Shown here: positions 1 to 10,911 of the stretch, piece by piece
Layout: every line of letters starts with the position of its first letter
How positions within the stretch are numbered: position 1 is the stretch's first letter
Source: Adineta vaga
Lineage: Eukaryota; Rotifera
NCBI GenBank assembly: GCA_021613535.1
Contig: CP075494.1
Span: 3,534,001-3,598,000, forward strand
DNA: 64,000 nt
Direction: 5' to 3'
Notes under the pieces: model-generated
Told to the model about the DNA's origin: nothing
Databases searched by the model: none
Seen by the model: only the letters and a program-made list of their open reading frames with translations
Made by a program: the position numbers and the translations under genes

Positions 1-1071
1 AGGGAAAGGTAGTTGCGCGCAAGTTCTCTTTCATAAGCATACTTTTATAATAAGGTGAAGGTTGACGATAATTATTTTGAGAATATGATGACGAATCATC
101 ATTATCATTTGATAAGTAATGATTTGTATGATATCCATCATCAAATATTCTTTTATGTGAATTAAAACTTGGAATATCCGAATCATGCACTATAAAATTA
201 GAAAATATTTGTTTGAAAAAACAAAGAAGATAATGTTTACTTGGACCAAGATCATTCAATTTATCGAGATGAAAATTTCGTGAAATTTTTTGTCCATTAT
301 TTGATAAACTAGCATATCCGGATTTGATTAAATCACCTAATGAATAACGTTTGCCATTTTGAGTTATCAATGAAGGAAAAACATAAACTAAATTCAATGA
401 AAGATTTTATTTTTATTTTAATCAAGGAATTTGTTTACCATCATCGGATGAATAAATAATTGTTTGTAAATTACGTCGATCAGAAAATATTGGTAAAAAT
501 GCTAAAGAGAAAATGTTTGTTTTTTTAATTCAATTTTGTATTACTCTTACGAGAGTCATGACGATCATATCGAACAAATGGATAACGAACTCGTTTGTAT
601 GAAGATTTTCTATCATTGCTATTGGAATCACGAATATAAAAATTTAATGAACCCATTTCACTTCCTTCATCATACTATATGTAAAAGAATTTTTATCGAT
701 TAAATATCTATCAAAATAAAAACTTACATTGGATGATTTGATATTTAGTAATTGATAATTATCTTTCGTCGAATCTATTTTTAAATAGAAAGATATATAC
801 ATTTCTTTTATTTTCTTCATTTACTTCGATTTGTCAAATAACGATGAACAAATACTGTGAGAGGAATAAGACTGACTAGAACAGCAAATCCAATTAGAAT
901 AAAAGGTTTTCTTGGAATCTTTGGACTTAGTGTGCTAAAAGATATTGAAAGCTATTGAAATAACAAAATAAGAACCGAAACCAACCGCGATGATAATATT
1001 TGTTGGTTTTTATTCGCCAATAATTTCTGTTGTTGTTCATCGTGCACAAATGTTATATCATCAGGCTCCAT
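1..1071 (-). CDS. Unknown single-pass membrane protein, six exons, 3' end outside window
   Basis: Assembled from splice signals; no single long ORF shows it. Exons on the minus strand: 986-1071, 825-934, 728-774, 551-674, 439-501 and 1-387. The five introns are 49-53 bp and keep the frame. The ATG at 1071-1069 opens a short acidic, Gln-rich N-terminus (MEPDDITFVHDEQQQ). Exon 2 encodes a hydrophobic stretch ILIGFAVLVSLIPLTVFV followed by HRYL, so the protein is probably a single-pass signal-anchor protein. The rest is hydrophilic, rich in Ser, Asn, Asp and Tyr, and runs off the window edge. No family is recognised. The open frame through six exons argues for a real gene; two acceptors have nearby alternatives. 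Confidence 0.7.
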
Positions 1072-2170
1072 AACGACAAAGAGACTCTCTTTGAATATTG
1101 CTTAGAAAAGGAGATTTCATTGACTATTTATACGTCTAAACAGTAATACCAAAAATATCAAAAGTGAGAAAAACAAATGACTGATGATTATAAATCATCT
1201 GATATTTGTTTATTCATCAAAAATCAAAAGGTGTATTTGGGCCTAGTTCTTGACACTGAGCATTCATCAATTTTGATCGATTGTATTTATGGATGATTGA
1301 TAATATTTGTTTGATAATTTATCTATTCATAATATGACAGCTTCTGTTTTCTTTGTATTTATGCAATCATACCTATAGATATAGGTGCTTCGATTATTTT
1401 TTGATTACTAAGGGCATTTATGCCTCGTTTATTGTTATGAATATTTTTCCTATTGATCTAATCGAATACATATATTTTAAATCTTACAGAATTATCAGAT
1501 TTTAGTTGAAATTCACGTCTATGTCCAGGAAAAAAAATCATATATCTCTTTTTTTTCTTTAGGAACATTTGAAATATAAGAAAATAAATTATTTCAACGA
1601 TTAATTTCTCTTTTTGCCTCTCATATGGCGCAATTGATAGGAACAAAGGTAATATACGAGTAATAAAAGAGAATGTGAAATTTATTTGTGTAATTGTTAA
1701 AATAATAGGCAATGGAAATTAGTTATTGCAAAGAAAAGTTCCTGTTAAAAGTTAGAGGAAGAAAACATGATCAAAATCGAAGTTTACATTGTTCATCAAA
1801 TTATTTCGATTGAGTTCTTATCCAACAGAATGAAATCCAGATATTAATTTATGGTAAATAAGTGGACATCCGACATCATCGAATATGCTTGTTCGATGTC
1901 ATCATTTTTTAACAGAAAATAGATTCTTATTGATCAAATGAGTATATGAACTCAACTGAAGAAAGCAAAATGTAAAATAAAATAATGTTGTCTCGAAATC
2001 TTTTGATTTTAGTTATAAGATAAAAAAACATTCGTCGTTCTATTGAGATAGTTGTGTTTGTGCATTTGCCTAAACGTACAAAACCATGAGGTATGTTATC
2101 AGTTAAACATACTTACCTTGAAAGTAGTGTCTTACTGAATACATCGTCAGAACGAAAAAGAAAAAGAACA
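1072..2170. other. Intergenic, AT-rich
   Basis: No convincing gene is seen. A short minus-strand open frame at 1458-1712 is low in complexity and lacks a recognisable domain. The stretch lies between two divergently transcribed genes and probably holds both promoters. Confidence 0.5.
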
Positions 2171-4672
2171 ATGCATATCTATTTTATAATACTATTATTC
2201 ATCGTTTATGAAAGTGCCTCAAAATCTTTCTCTGAATTGTTTGATTCTCGTTTTCGTGCAGTTGGTCATCGGAATATTCCACTCGAATATGATTGTGCGC
2301 TACGAGCTTTTGCTGTCGAAATGGCTGCCTATATCGCACCCACATCCTTCAAAGCGAATTGGACATTAATGACTGAAAGTGCTTTTCAAATGAATCAGTG
2401 TAACAGCACATCTTACGATGCCTATCAACCACGAACATTCACTAAATCGTTCAAGGCTGTACCAGAAATACCGAGAGGTGTTTGTCATCATATTATATTT
2501 GTTCAGGATTCAAAAGGCAATGATCTATTTGATGGTACATTTGAAAGACCGATGAAAACAATTCCAGGTGCTATATCTCTCACACGCATGCTACGCCCTT
2601 TGTATGGTAGTCATAGTACGATGTGTATGACTATACGTGGAGGAACTTATTATCTTGGAGCAAATGCTACCACAACAAGTAGTCAGATTGGTGCAATTGC
2701 ACTGACTAGTAATGATAGTAATCTTATCATTGAAAACTATCCAGATGAAAACGTTATATTAATTGGTGGCGTATAGTTGAAATTACAATGGTCTGTTTAT
2801 AGAAAAACAGAAGTTGGAGGTACAATCATGAAAGCTCAGGTACCAGATTATGTCAATCTTGATCAATTCAATGAATTGTATATCGATGGGAAAAGAGCGA
2901 TTCTTGCTAAAACTCCGAATGGTGATCCTTCTACTCAAGGTCTATATGCAAACAATCCAGGATATTTCGATGGGCCACAAAGTTGGATACCACCCATAGA
3001 AATTCCAAGTATGAAGATTTATGTTGATAAACCTTCTCGCAATGGAACAATATTTTCTAATTATCAAGATGGTATTGGTGGTGGTGCTTCTGTTTTTAAT
3101 TCACCAAGAAATTATTGGAGTGTTACTACTCCACGTGGTGTCCTAAATTATGTTGTTCCTCGTGGTTTCACTGTAAAAGACGGTCAATTACCTCGTTCAA
3201 GTAATTGGACTAAACCTGATACGGGTTTTGTACATACTTTCCATGGTGGTTTTTGGGGAAGCTGGGTATTCGAAGTAGCTTCGATCAATAGTACACAGAA
3301 TACAATCATGCTTGGACGAGGAGGTTTTCAAGAAGCACATGGTTGGGATAATGGTGGTCCATTTTATGTTTCAAATATTTTTGAAGAACTTGATTCACCA
3401 AATGAATGGTTTTTAGATAAAAATACTCGTACTCTCTATTTTATGCCCAACGATACAATGCCCAATGTTTTTGTTGCTAGTCAAATTTCCTGTATTATCT
3501 CTGTGAGTGGTAGTAGTATCGAAAACTTTGCACAGAATATAGTGATTCGAGGCTTAACATTGACACAAACAACAAATACTTATATGAGAGATTATATGGT
3601 ACCAAGTGGTGGTGATTGGTCTGTTCATCGTGGTGGAACTATCTTTTTGACAAATACAAAAAATATTACTATTACACAAAATTTATTAACAGAATTAGGT
3701 AGTAATGCTATAGCTATTATTGATTATAATGATCGTACTACTATTTCACTTAATGAATTTGTTTGGTTAGATGATTCCGGCATTATTCTTGTTGGTTCAA
3801 CCAATGATATTGATGGTTATAGTATTGCAAGTCAACCAATGAATACACTGATACAGTCAAATATAATTCATGAAACTAGAATTTATATTAAACAATCATC
3901 GCCAGTTTTCATTACTCTAAGTCGAAGTGTCACCGTTAAAGGAAATGTGATGTTTAATATGCCACGTGCTGCAATTAACATAAATGATGGTTTTTATGGT
4001 AATCATACTATCAATTATAATGTCGTTTTCGATAGTGTTCGAGAAACGAGTGATCATGGACCAATCAATTCATGGGATCGACAACCTTATCTAACGGATG
4101 CAATTGAACCAGTTTCATCACTTCGACAACACAATAGTTACATTGATCACAATGTTCTATTCAATAATTATCGATCAGTATGGCCTATCGATCATGATGA
4201 TGGTAGCTGTTATTATGAAGACAGTTATAACTTTTTAGTGTATGGTGGCAAGAAAAATTATCTTGGTCACTCAAAATTGGATCATCATCAAATTTATGTT
4301 TACTCAGATTTAAATACAGGTGGATTTGGTAGTGATAACTGCCTCAGCGATTATGCTCCTGTGCGTAGTACGAGCGGATGGAATGAAACTTGGATTGATA
4401 ACATTTGTACACTGTTTAATAGTTCAGTACCCTACAAAATTGACGATTGTGACACAGCTAGTCTCTATGTTCCATATCTAGCCAATAACACAATATATAT
4501 TCCAGCAGGTACAGAGATTGCATTCATTTGTAACGTAAATGGTACAAGTACTCGTTTAAATTTACAACAATGGCAATCATATGGATTGGATATTGGTACT
4601 ACTGTTGAGACGGTACCTGACATTCAAACAATCATTGAATGGGGTCGAAACATGTTACAAAGAACTATCTAG
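2171..4672 (+). CDS. Secreted right-handed parallel beta-helix protein, interrupted by an in-frame TAG
   Basis: The ATG at 2171 is preferred over 2093 because a signal peptide follows (MHIYFIILLFIVYES). The frame runs about 830 codons to 4672 with one TAG at 2774-2776. Both sides of the stop read as one pectate-lyase-like beta-helix protein: a GGTYYLG stretch, then FNELYIDGKRAILAK and PNGDP, then repeated short strands (NIVIRGLTL, NITITQNLLTELG) typical of helix coils. Related proteins occur in bacteria and lower eukaryotes and are often polysaccharide-acting or adhesive. The stop lies in a GGV-x-LKLQW region where family members normally continue, so a point nonsense mutation is likely. Alternatively a 42-bp GT-AG segment (2771-2812) could be spliced out in frame and would remove the stop. 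No other lesion is visible. Confidence 0.75.
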
Positions 4673-4681
4673 AAGAGTGAA

Positions 4682-4740
4682 TGAGGGTGCGCATAATTCC
4701 TAAGGTTTCATCTGCCATCTTGGGTGTGAGTGAGGATGAC
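4682..4740. repeat. Degenerate telomere-unit repeat
   Basis: ATGAGGGTGCGC begins the site, and TGGGTGTGAGTGAGGATG closes it on the same strand. The site follows the stop codon of the beta-helix gene by a few bases. The hairpin structure seen in other copies is not clear here. Confidence 0.4.
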
Positions 4741-4894
4741 AGATAATAGTGTGTCCGTCACAATAGCATATCTTCATTTATACACATATTACACTCTTCC
4801 AGTTCGTGTGATTTATTATGAAACAATTGGCTAAGTAAATTAATTTCATATAAACATAAGATCTATTGAGTCGTTGTTTTAGAGAAAATCATTG

Positions 4895-5917
4895 TTAACT
4901 AAAATTTTTCGGATCAAGACAAATCTTTTCTAAAGGTATAATAATTCCCGATAAATTATGACGCTGACAATCCATTGAATAAGAGAGATTTTGTTTTTCA
5001 TTTTCATTTGCTAATAATGGTCCAAATGCATGCCAGCTGCTACCACAAGGGGTACGAAATGAAAGTAGTATATTCATTTGATAAGGATGAGCAAGAACAA
5101 GAGCATTCATAACATGCTGATCTTTTCCGATGAAAGCATTTCTTGAGATATAATCAAGTATTGTATCATAGTACAGTGATGTCCACCATTGAATATTACG
5201 TAAAGTTCCACCCATAATTCCACCTTGAATTAAATCAATATAAACTGGACCTCTATTCAACTGATAGGGTAACGAACAAAATTGTCGAGGAAGTGTATTA
5301 ATCATACTGAAGAGAAGTCTATCATCCTTGAAAATAGTATCCATTGCAGATTTGTGAGGCCATTTTTGAAAACGATAAGCAGATGAACGAAAAACTCCAG
5401 CATCAACATAGAGAAAATATTTCGTTTGAAATGGATTGAGTTGTGCACTTTGATTGAGTAGGAAAGATTTAGCAGCCCATATGGCATACAATTCAACACT
5501 GTGATACATTTTTTCGGAATCAGTTTCGTATTCTTTGTTAAAAGCAGGAAGAAAAGATTTGATGAGAGGTATTCCAAAAGGTGAATTATAAGTTGTAATA
5601 AAATGAGTAATCAAAGAACCATTATGACGAAGTTGTTGTAAAATAGGTTGATGTTCGTTTGATGTATAGATAATCATCGGTGAATGACAAAATCCCAAGA
5701 AATTTTTAAGCCATAAATGATATTTATCTTGACTATATTTAGATTTTTCTAATGGAAAATACGCAGTGACGATTGTTGTGGTATGTTGTTCATTTATTTT
5801 TGATAAAGAATACGTTTGATAAGTAGAAGTATGAAGAAAACTTCTATAATTACATATACTTAATAGTAGAATAATACTAATGATGATTATTAGATAAGTA
5901 TTATGTTCATATTTCAT
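4895..5917 (-). CDS. HtrL/YibB-like type II membrane protein, putative glycosyltransferase-like
   Basis: Intronless 340-residue protein. Residues about 8-25 form a signal anchor (YLIIIISIILLLSIC), so the rest should be lumenal or extracellular. The body shows the HtrL/YibB pattern: TIVTAYFPLEKSKY near residue 50, YHLWLKNF, an acidic FLYVDAGVFR motif, a Gly-rich QGGIMGGTLRNIQWW and GKDQHVMNAL. HtrL/YibB proteins belong with GT-A-fold sugar transferases and lie in LPS gene clusters in bacteria; the enzymatic activity is not proven. Lack of introns fits an origin by gene transfer or a young retrocopy. The family call rests on motif order only. Confidence 0.6.
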   Translation of the reverse strand: MKYEHNTYLIIIISIILLLSICNYRSFLHTSTYQTYSLSKINEQHTTTIVTAYFPLEKSKYSQDKYHLWLKNFLGFCHSPMIIYTSNEHQPILQQLRHNGSLITHFITTYNSPFGIPLIKSFLPAFNKEYETDSEKMYHSVELYAIWAAKSFLLNQSAQLNPFQTKYFLYVDAGVFRSSAYRFQKWPHKSAMDTIFKDDRLLFSMINTLPRQFCSLPYQLNRGPVYIDLIQGGIMGGTLRNIQWWTSLYYDTILDYISRNAFIGKDQHVMNALVLAHPYQMNILLSFRTPCGSSWHAFGPLLANENEKQNLSYSMDCQRHNLSGIIIPLEKICLDPKNFS

Positions 5918-6725
5918 CTAGAATCAATGTGTATGGAGAAAAAAATACTGACATCTTCAAAGCACAAAATTAATATATATATATATAAAGAAATAGAGTC
6001 AATAAAAACTATTGTTACGCCAAACAAAGTCATATGGATAAAAAACTCAGCAGGACGTTTATTTTTCGCTTACACAGACAGAAAAGAATCGAGCATGTGA
6101 ATGCGTCTGAATCAACAAAGTGCCCATTTTCATACTTTAAGAAATTGTTATTCGTTCTGTATAGAAACATGTTTGAAAGCATTCACTCGTCCAAAATACT
6201 TTTTTCACATTAAAAATAACAGTTTCTATGTGCATGTCTGGATAATTTCTTTCAAAAATGGCAAAGTTTTGTAGTATCTCAACCTTAAACAGGACAAATG
6301 AACACATTCCAAATCTGTAATCCGTATTTTTTGATTAACACTGATTGTAACTCTTATCGCCTAAGAAGGTGACATGGCCGAAACCTACTTCAACGATCAT
6401 CGTAATTACTCTCATTTGTATCCACACATGAATATATGAACAGATGTAAGGGACGTATTTTATTAAAGACCTGCATTGAGAGTTTGTTCTGTTAAAATGC
6501 AGACCAACGAAAATAGATGTCGTCGATGATGATAGTCGATCGAAAATCGTATTCTCGAAATGTATATTGGCGATGCATTTTATCATCGAATGCTCGTATT
6601 TTAGTTGTTAGAATGCATTTATTTTAATAAATTCATACATACGAAGAAGTATTCAATGATAGCAATTCTTTATGAAGGAATTTCCGATATAGGCTTAATA
6701 TTCGACGATTTTTCACACTTATCTA
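5918..6725. other. Intergenic
   Basis: No supported gene. Short open frames at 5903-6100 (+) and 6335-6586 (-) have no domain or codon signal that I can recognise. A short TA run lies near 5972-5985. Confidence 0.5.
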
Positions 6726-6868
6726 TTATAGCATAAAAAGTTTTTCTATATTGTCAATTACTTCTTGAAAGTTATCTTGTTTGTGTAATGTTGCAGCTGA
6801 AGCTTCATATGTTTTAGCCAAATCAGGATGATTTTCTGGTAAAGACGTAAGTTCAGTACTAAGTGTGT
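6726..6868 (-). pseudogene. 3' remnant of a TPR (kinesin-light-chain-type) gene
   Basis: The minus strand reads LPENHPDLAKTYEASAATLH and then KQDNFQEVIDNIEKLFML followed by a TAA. This matches the last TPR unit of the ART-TPR gene at 53-55 kb (LPADHPDLGKSHNNIGEAYY). Only about 45 codons remain. The homology ends where a telomere-unit site begins at 6861, so the gene appears cut off at that repeat. Confidence 0.65.
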
Positions 6869-6910
6869 GGGTGTGAGTGTCATATGACTATAATATCCAC
6901 TTCACACCCA
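6861..6910. repeat. Telomere-unit hairpin
   Basis: G arm GTGTGTGGGTGTGAGTGTC, then an AT-rich loop, then C arm CCACTTCACACCCA. It abuts the truncated TPR remnant. Confidence 0.6.
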
Positions 6911-7078
6911 ATGTGAGATATGCTGCATCTCATGTATTGCTAATATCTGAGTTGTCTTTGCGGGGTACTTTTTTATATCTCGTATCTTCCTCGGCATCCC
7001 CAGCATCCCCTCCCCCATATTCTGGATGTGTAGTACCTTTCATGTTTCAACAAAAAAATATTAAATCTATAAGTATGT

Positions 7079-7639
7079 TTATATTTTCTCTGCATTTGGT
7101 GTCACACATTTTCGCATAGTACAAAACTCTAAATCGTTTCGTTTTGGAATACCAAATTCGTAAGGTGGAAATGGTTCACGTTTGCCGATATCATGGTAAC
7201 CACGTCGATTATAAAAACTAATTAGTTCAGTTCTGAGAAGAACAACAGTAATTTCGATATAATCGACATTCCATTCGTTTATCGCATATTTTTCGGCCGA
7301 AGATAAAATCATTTTTCCATATCCTTTTCGTTGTAAATCTGGCCGTACAGTTAGCATGCCTATATATGCCATTTTCACTGCTGATTTGTGTTGCAAATGC
7401 ACACATCCTTTTAAAACCTTATCAGCTTCATCGAAAAATATCAATATAACAGAATCGCTACTGTTAATTATTTTAAACATAGCATCTACAGTCGTTCTTT
7501 GCCCGTCAATGAATTCATTTTCATTGGTCCAACCTTGCCTTGCCATTTCACCACGGTAACTATTATTAACTAACATGACTAACGAGTCACAATCCAATGT
7601 AGTGGCAACACGATAAGTTAGCGAATTATTATGATCCAT
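7079..7639 (-). CDS. GNAT-family N-acetyltransferase
   Basis: Intronless, 186 residues, from ATG at 7639. The GNAT fold is visible: a beta-4 strand (MAYIGMLTVRP), the acetyl-CoA pyrophosphate-binding motif A at about residues 99-112 (RPDLQRKGYGKMIL, Q/R-x-x-G-x-G), then motif B (DYIEITVVLLRTELISFYNR) and RGYHDIGKREPFPP. It should transfer acetyl from acetyl-CoA to an amine; the substrate cannot be read from sequence. Length is normal for a single-domain GNAT. It could be of bacterial or fungal origin, as is common in bdelloids, but no direct evidence is available here. Confidence 0.9.
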   Translation of the reverse strand: MDHNNSLTYRVATTLDCDSLVMLVNNSYRGEMARQGWTNENEFIDGQRTTVDAMFKIINSSDSVILIFFDEADKVLKGCVHLQHKSAVKMAYIGMLTVRPDLQRKGYGKMILSSAEKYAINEWNVDYIEITVVLLRTELISFYNRRGYHDIGKREPFPPYEFGIPKRNDLEFCTMRKCVTPNAEKI

Positions 7640-8227
7640 TTATTGATTTTAGAATAGACAGATGACGTAGAGCAGCAAGAAGATCTAAATTATAAGATTT
7701 CTATGTGTTAAAGTTAGTGATGTATCACCTACCATTTAGACATGGTGAAGCTTTTTCGACTGCTGCACGTTGCTTTGTGTTTGCTTTATAACTGTTACAT
7801 GTTATCTTTATAGAAAGAAATGCGCAAAAAAACCGTAGAAGACATCCACAGAACGATGGTGACATAGTTTATATTCAATCAATAGATCTCTTTTTCTACG
7901 ATCCGAGCTCAATTGTTTTTTGCATCTTTGATGGCACCTGTAATCTTTCCAGAAATGTAATAAACCCAGCTTGTTAGAATGATTTGCTACCTGTGTAAAT
8001 GGAGAGAAGACCCGGTGGATATATATCCGTATAGGAACCAATATTGATGATCAGAGAATATGCTTGACGTTTGAAACAAGATAGAATAATTCGAGTCAGA
8101 TGTGTAAAAAATGAAATGTTTAATCAAAGAACTGAATCAATGTTTTCCGATGATAATTCATCAAGTGTTTGAAAAAACACCGATTTGCAATGATCCTAGT
8201 TCCTGTTCTATTCTTTCAATGTCATTT
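7640..8227. other. Intergenic
   Basis: Nothing recognised. Open frames at 7808-8041 (-) and 8111-8314 (+) look like chance frames. Confidence 0.4.
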
Positions 8228-8332
8228 CTAGAGAAATTTGATTCGTCCATGACGGATAACTATAAATCCAAGAGAAGAGAATTCAGTAGCGATAGCTTTA
8301 CCAATACCACCTAATGCTCCCTTGCATAAAAC
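8228..8332 (-). pseudogene. Fragment of a short-chain dehydrogenase (SDR) gene
   Basis: The minus strand reads KGALGGIGKAIATEFSSLGF followed by IVI before a stop. This is the N-terminal Rossmann cofactor motif of SDR enzymes (TGxxxGIG, here GALGGIG). The fragment is about 35 codons and the rest of the enzyme is not found in frame. Short coding-like pieces on the same strand near 8850-8930 may be further debris. A telomere-unit site lies 50 bp away. Confidence 0.5.
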
Positions 8333-8380
8333 CCAGATGTTGTTCGAATGGTATTGTATTAGAGACGGACGACGCATATA

Positions 8381-8402
8381 AAGGTGTCGGTGTTAGTGTC
8401 TC
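8381..8402. repeat. Short telomere-unit site
   Basis: AAGGTGTCGGTGTTAGTGTC. It lies directly beside dispersed repeat copy A. Confidence 0.4.
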
Positions 8403-8412
8403 TTTCTGTCGA

Positions 8413-8521
8413 CTATCTCTCTCTCATACATTTGTTCCCTTTGTTCTCTTTCTTTTAGTTGCACATATATATCTGCGTGTTTCTGTCTGTAGAAGATGCG
8501 ATTTATATGAGAGGAAGAAAT
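8413..8521 (+). repeat. Dispersed repeat, copy A
   Basis: About 110 bp shared with 55503-55608 and, for its right half, with 9143-9194. The shared core runs CTCTTTCTTTT, GTTTCTGTCTGT, AGATGCGATTTAT and ends at AGGAAGAAAT. All three copies end at the same AGGAAGAAAT, which suggests a defined element end. Read on the other strand it gives the peptide INRIFYRQK in each copy. Confidence 0.6.
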
Positions 8522-8529
8522 AAATAAAG

Positions 8530-9142
8530 ACGTAGTTTCATCAGCGAATACATCTCTCCCATCGAGAAGCATCACATTTGACGACCCTGACAGAAGATCC
8601 TCCCAATCTCTTGGTGGTTACTTAGTGTAATGTTGTAGTAATTCTTTGCCTCATCAGCGCAATGATTACCGATGATCCCTTTATCTTCATGCTAACAATC
8701 TCAATTTTGTCGGTTAGTTGAGATCCCAACACTTCGTGTCACTCATCGACTCATCCGTGAACAGAAATCATAAAAGTGTTCTCCTTTTAATGTGGACCAT
8801 TTGTTCCATCAATCATACACTGGTACTCATACAATCTGTTAGTTAGTTTTACCCCAAAACTTCTCAACATCATTATCATTAACACCAATTGTTTTAACAG
8901 CTGCTAGTAAATGTCAACATCTTGATGCTAATCTTTTACAGAACAACAGCATAACCAATGTCAAGAGCAAACTTTTATGTCTTGGGTGAATATCTTTTCT
9001 TCACGTTTTTGGACGCAAAATGTCTCTTCCAGAATTATCGTTGGATGATGTTTTTTTCCTCTCTGTATACGTTCGGGAGTGCATCTAATTTGCATCCGAG
9101 AGTGTGACGATATATGCGACGATATCGTTCTATCCATTTATC
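8530..9142. other. Intergenic with possible coding debris
   Basis: On the minus strand around 8850-8935 one frame reads AAVKTIGVNDNDVEKFWGKT between stops. This is protein-like but not assignable. Otherwise nothing is seen. Confidence 0.3.
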
Positions 9143-9194
9143 TTGGTTCTTCTCTTTCTGTCTGTAAAAGATGCGATTTATGACAGGAAGAAAT
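9143..9194 (+). repeat. Dispersed repeat, copy B (3' half)
   Basis: Shares CTCTTTCTGTCTGTAAAAG, ATGCGATTTAT and the AGGAAGAAAT end with copies A and C. It runs directly into the telomere-unit array at 9195. Confidence 0.6.
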
Positions 9195-9267
9195 GGGTGA
9201 GGGTGAGGGTGTGGGTGTGGGTGTGTGTCTCTTGTATTCACCCACATCCAACCTCATCTACGCCCTC
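9195..9267. repeat. Telomere-unit hairpin
   Basis: G arm made of six GGGTGA/GGGTGT units (9195-9230), a short loop, then C-rich arm TTCACCCACATCCAACCTC. One of the longest G arms in the window. Confidence 0.75.
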
Positions 9268-9680
9268 TGTATAACATTATCTTCTTTATTTTCAGAGAAT
9301 TTTGCCAGTTTTCGAGAAAACTTTCTGTACATCGTACACAATCGTAACCCTGTAATACAAAAATATGGATGTATACGAAGAAATGCAGCCATATCGTTAA
9401 ATAGTTTTATTCTAATATAAACGAACTTGGTATTCATTAGATTGTGTACAAGTATATTATCTATATTCAGTAGTCCTAGTTCTGGTACAGACCGGTCTCC
9501 TTACGTTTTTTCCACAAAAATATTTAGTTTAATATATAAATGATAACGTGTTCGTCACTGTGATATAACATATTTCTTTTCTAAAATATGCTATAGAATT
9601 TGGGCTACAAATTAAACGATCGGTATTTTATTATAAACGATCATTCATAATAAGATACTGATCATTTAAACACAAGCCTA

Positions 9681-9743
9681 GAAGGGTGTGGGTGTGGGTG
9701 TGGGTGTGGGTGTTAGATAGAATTAGTGTCCTCACCGACACTG
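9681..9743. repeat. Telomere-unit array with weak C arm
   Basis: GAAGGGTGTGGGTGTGGG continues for five uninterrupted GGGTGT units (9684-9713). After a loop, GTCCTCACCGACACTG is a weak C-rich partner. Confidence 0.7.
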
Positions 9744-9881
9744 TTAGAGTACCTATTGCTGAATTAATAACAGAAGTAATGCTTTATTTTATTTTATTTA
9801 TGTTAACACAATATATAGAGAAGAAAGAATAACTACGGAATTAAAGAGCTACGTTTCCTCGATTATGGTCCACAATCCTCG

Positions 9882-10911
9882 TTATGTCTCTGGTAACACT
9901 TGATTGGCCATAACTTTGGGTCGGCGCCATCGTTTCAGATGAACCCCGAAGATTACGTGAATAAATTGTTGACGAAATCGTTGTGAGACACATATATAGA
10001 TGTAAAATGGACTCTAAAGATAGATACAGTGGAAGAAATATTGCTTATCAAATAATTTACACTTACTGCAAAGTAAAAGTAATAGAAGGTGTAGTTCACA
10101 TAGTTCGCCAATTGTACTTGAGCAATGATAACTGGATCTTTGATGAGATTACTTTGTAGTAAAAGAATCATCGTAATCAGAGGTGGTACGATAGCAAAGA
10201 AATTTGAGATCACTTGTAAGAGAACCATTGTTGTCAATTGTTTGTCTAGTTGACGTCGAACTAGAGGCAACGTTCGATGTGCCAGTTGTCGCACATTAAA
10301 ATAGGCCAAAGATCCGAATAAAACTGTGATAGAAGCAGGCAAAATTCCAACGAGAATGAGTACATAACCGTAGGTGTAGTACAGATGATAAGTAGTACTT
10401 TTGCTCGCACACGTGATACTACCTGTAGTAGGCGATATAATATGATCAAAGTATATCGAAGGTAGAATTCCATGCAGAATCCAAATCGTTACAAATACTG
10501 CCGATAGACGATGAGCCATTTTGATGTTGCTCCATTGTCGCCAGTGAGGATGGGAAGAGCCAGATATTGATCGATTGTCACCAAACACATTGATGTTAAG
10601 GAGATAAGCGAGCATATATAGAGAATGGATATTCTGAACTTGCAATAGAAGACTGATTGCAGAATCCAATCGACATTGAATCCGGTGATTACAATACGAG
10701 AAAGTAAGCCCATCATCAACTGACCGATGTTAGCAGCCGACATCACTGTCATGTAGAATGCACAAGAGTTTTGTCGGAAGGTTCGAAGACTGAGAAAAAC
10801 AATAATATTGAATAGTCCACCAATTACACCAGTAATAAGAAGTGGTGTGCCTAAATAGATAATTATTTGCGCCGAAGCAAAAGCAAGCGCTGAAATGATC
10901 GATGAAGACAT
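9882..10911 (-). CDS. Rhodopsin-like 7TM receptor with one frameshift
   Basis: Start ATG at 10911. The first frame encodes TM1 to TM3 and ends at the TM3 motif TIDQYLA (DQY in place of DRY). The frame then slips by one base near 10558-10561 and resumes as HPHWRQWSNIKMAHRLSAVF with TM4 to TM7. Near the 3' end a 53-bp intron (10014-10066, GTAAGT...TTTAG) joins YFYFA to SPFYIYMCVSQRFRQQF, and the C-terminal tail stops with TAA at 9882-9884. Without this intron the frame gives a false C-terminus. This is the class A family expanded in bdelloids (FMRFamide-receptor-like); the ligand is unknown. The single slip makes it a recent pseudogene or an assembly error. Confidence 0.8.

Noticed and set aside
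1458-1712. 84-codon minus-strand open frame
   Set aside because: Low-complexity, Ile/Phe/Lys-rich, no domain, no splice context; typical of AT-rich noncoding DNA.
5302-5577. Second minus frame inside the HtrL-like gene
   Set aside because: Shadow of the real gene in another frame.
6335-6586. 83-codon minus-strand open frame
   Set aside because: No recognisable motif and no neighbouring exon signals.
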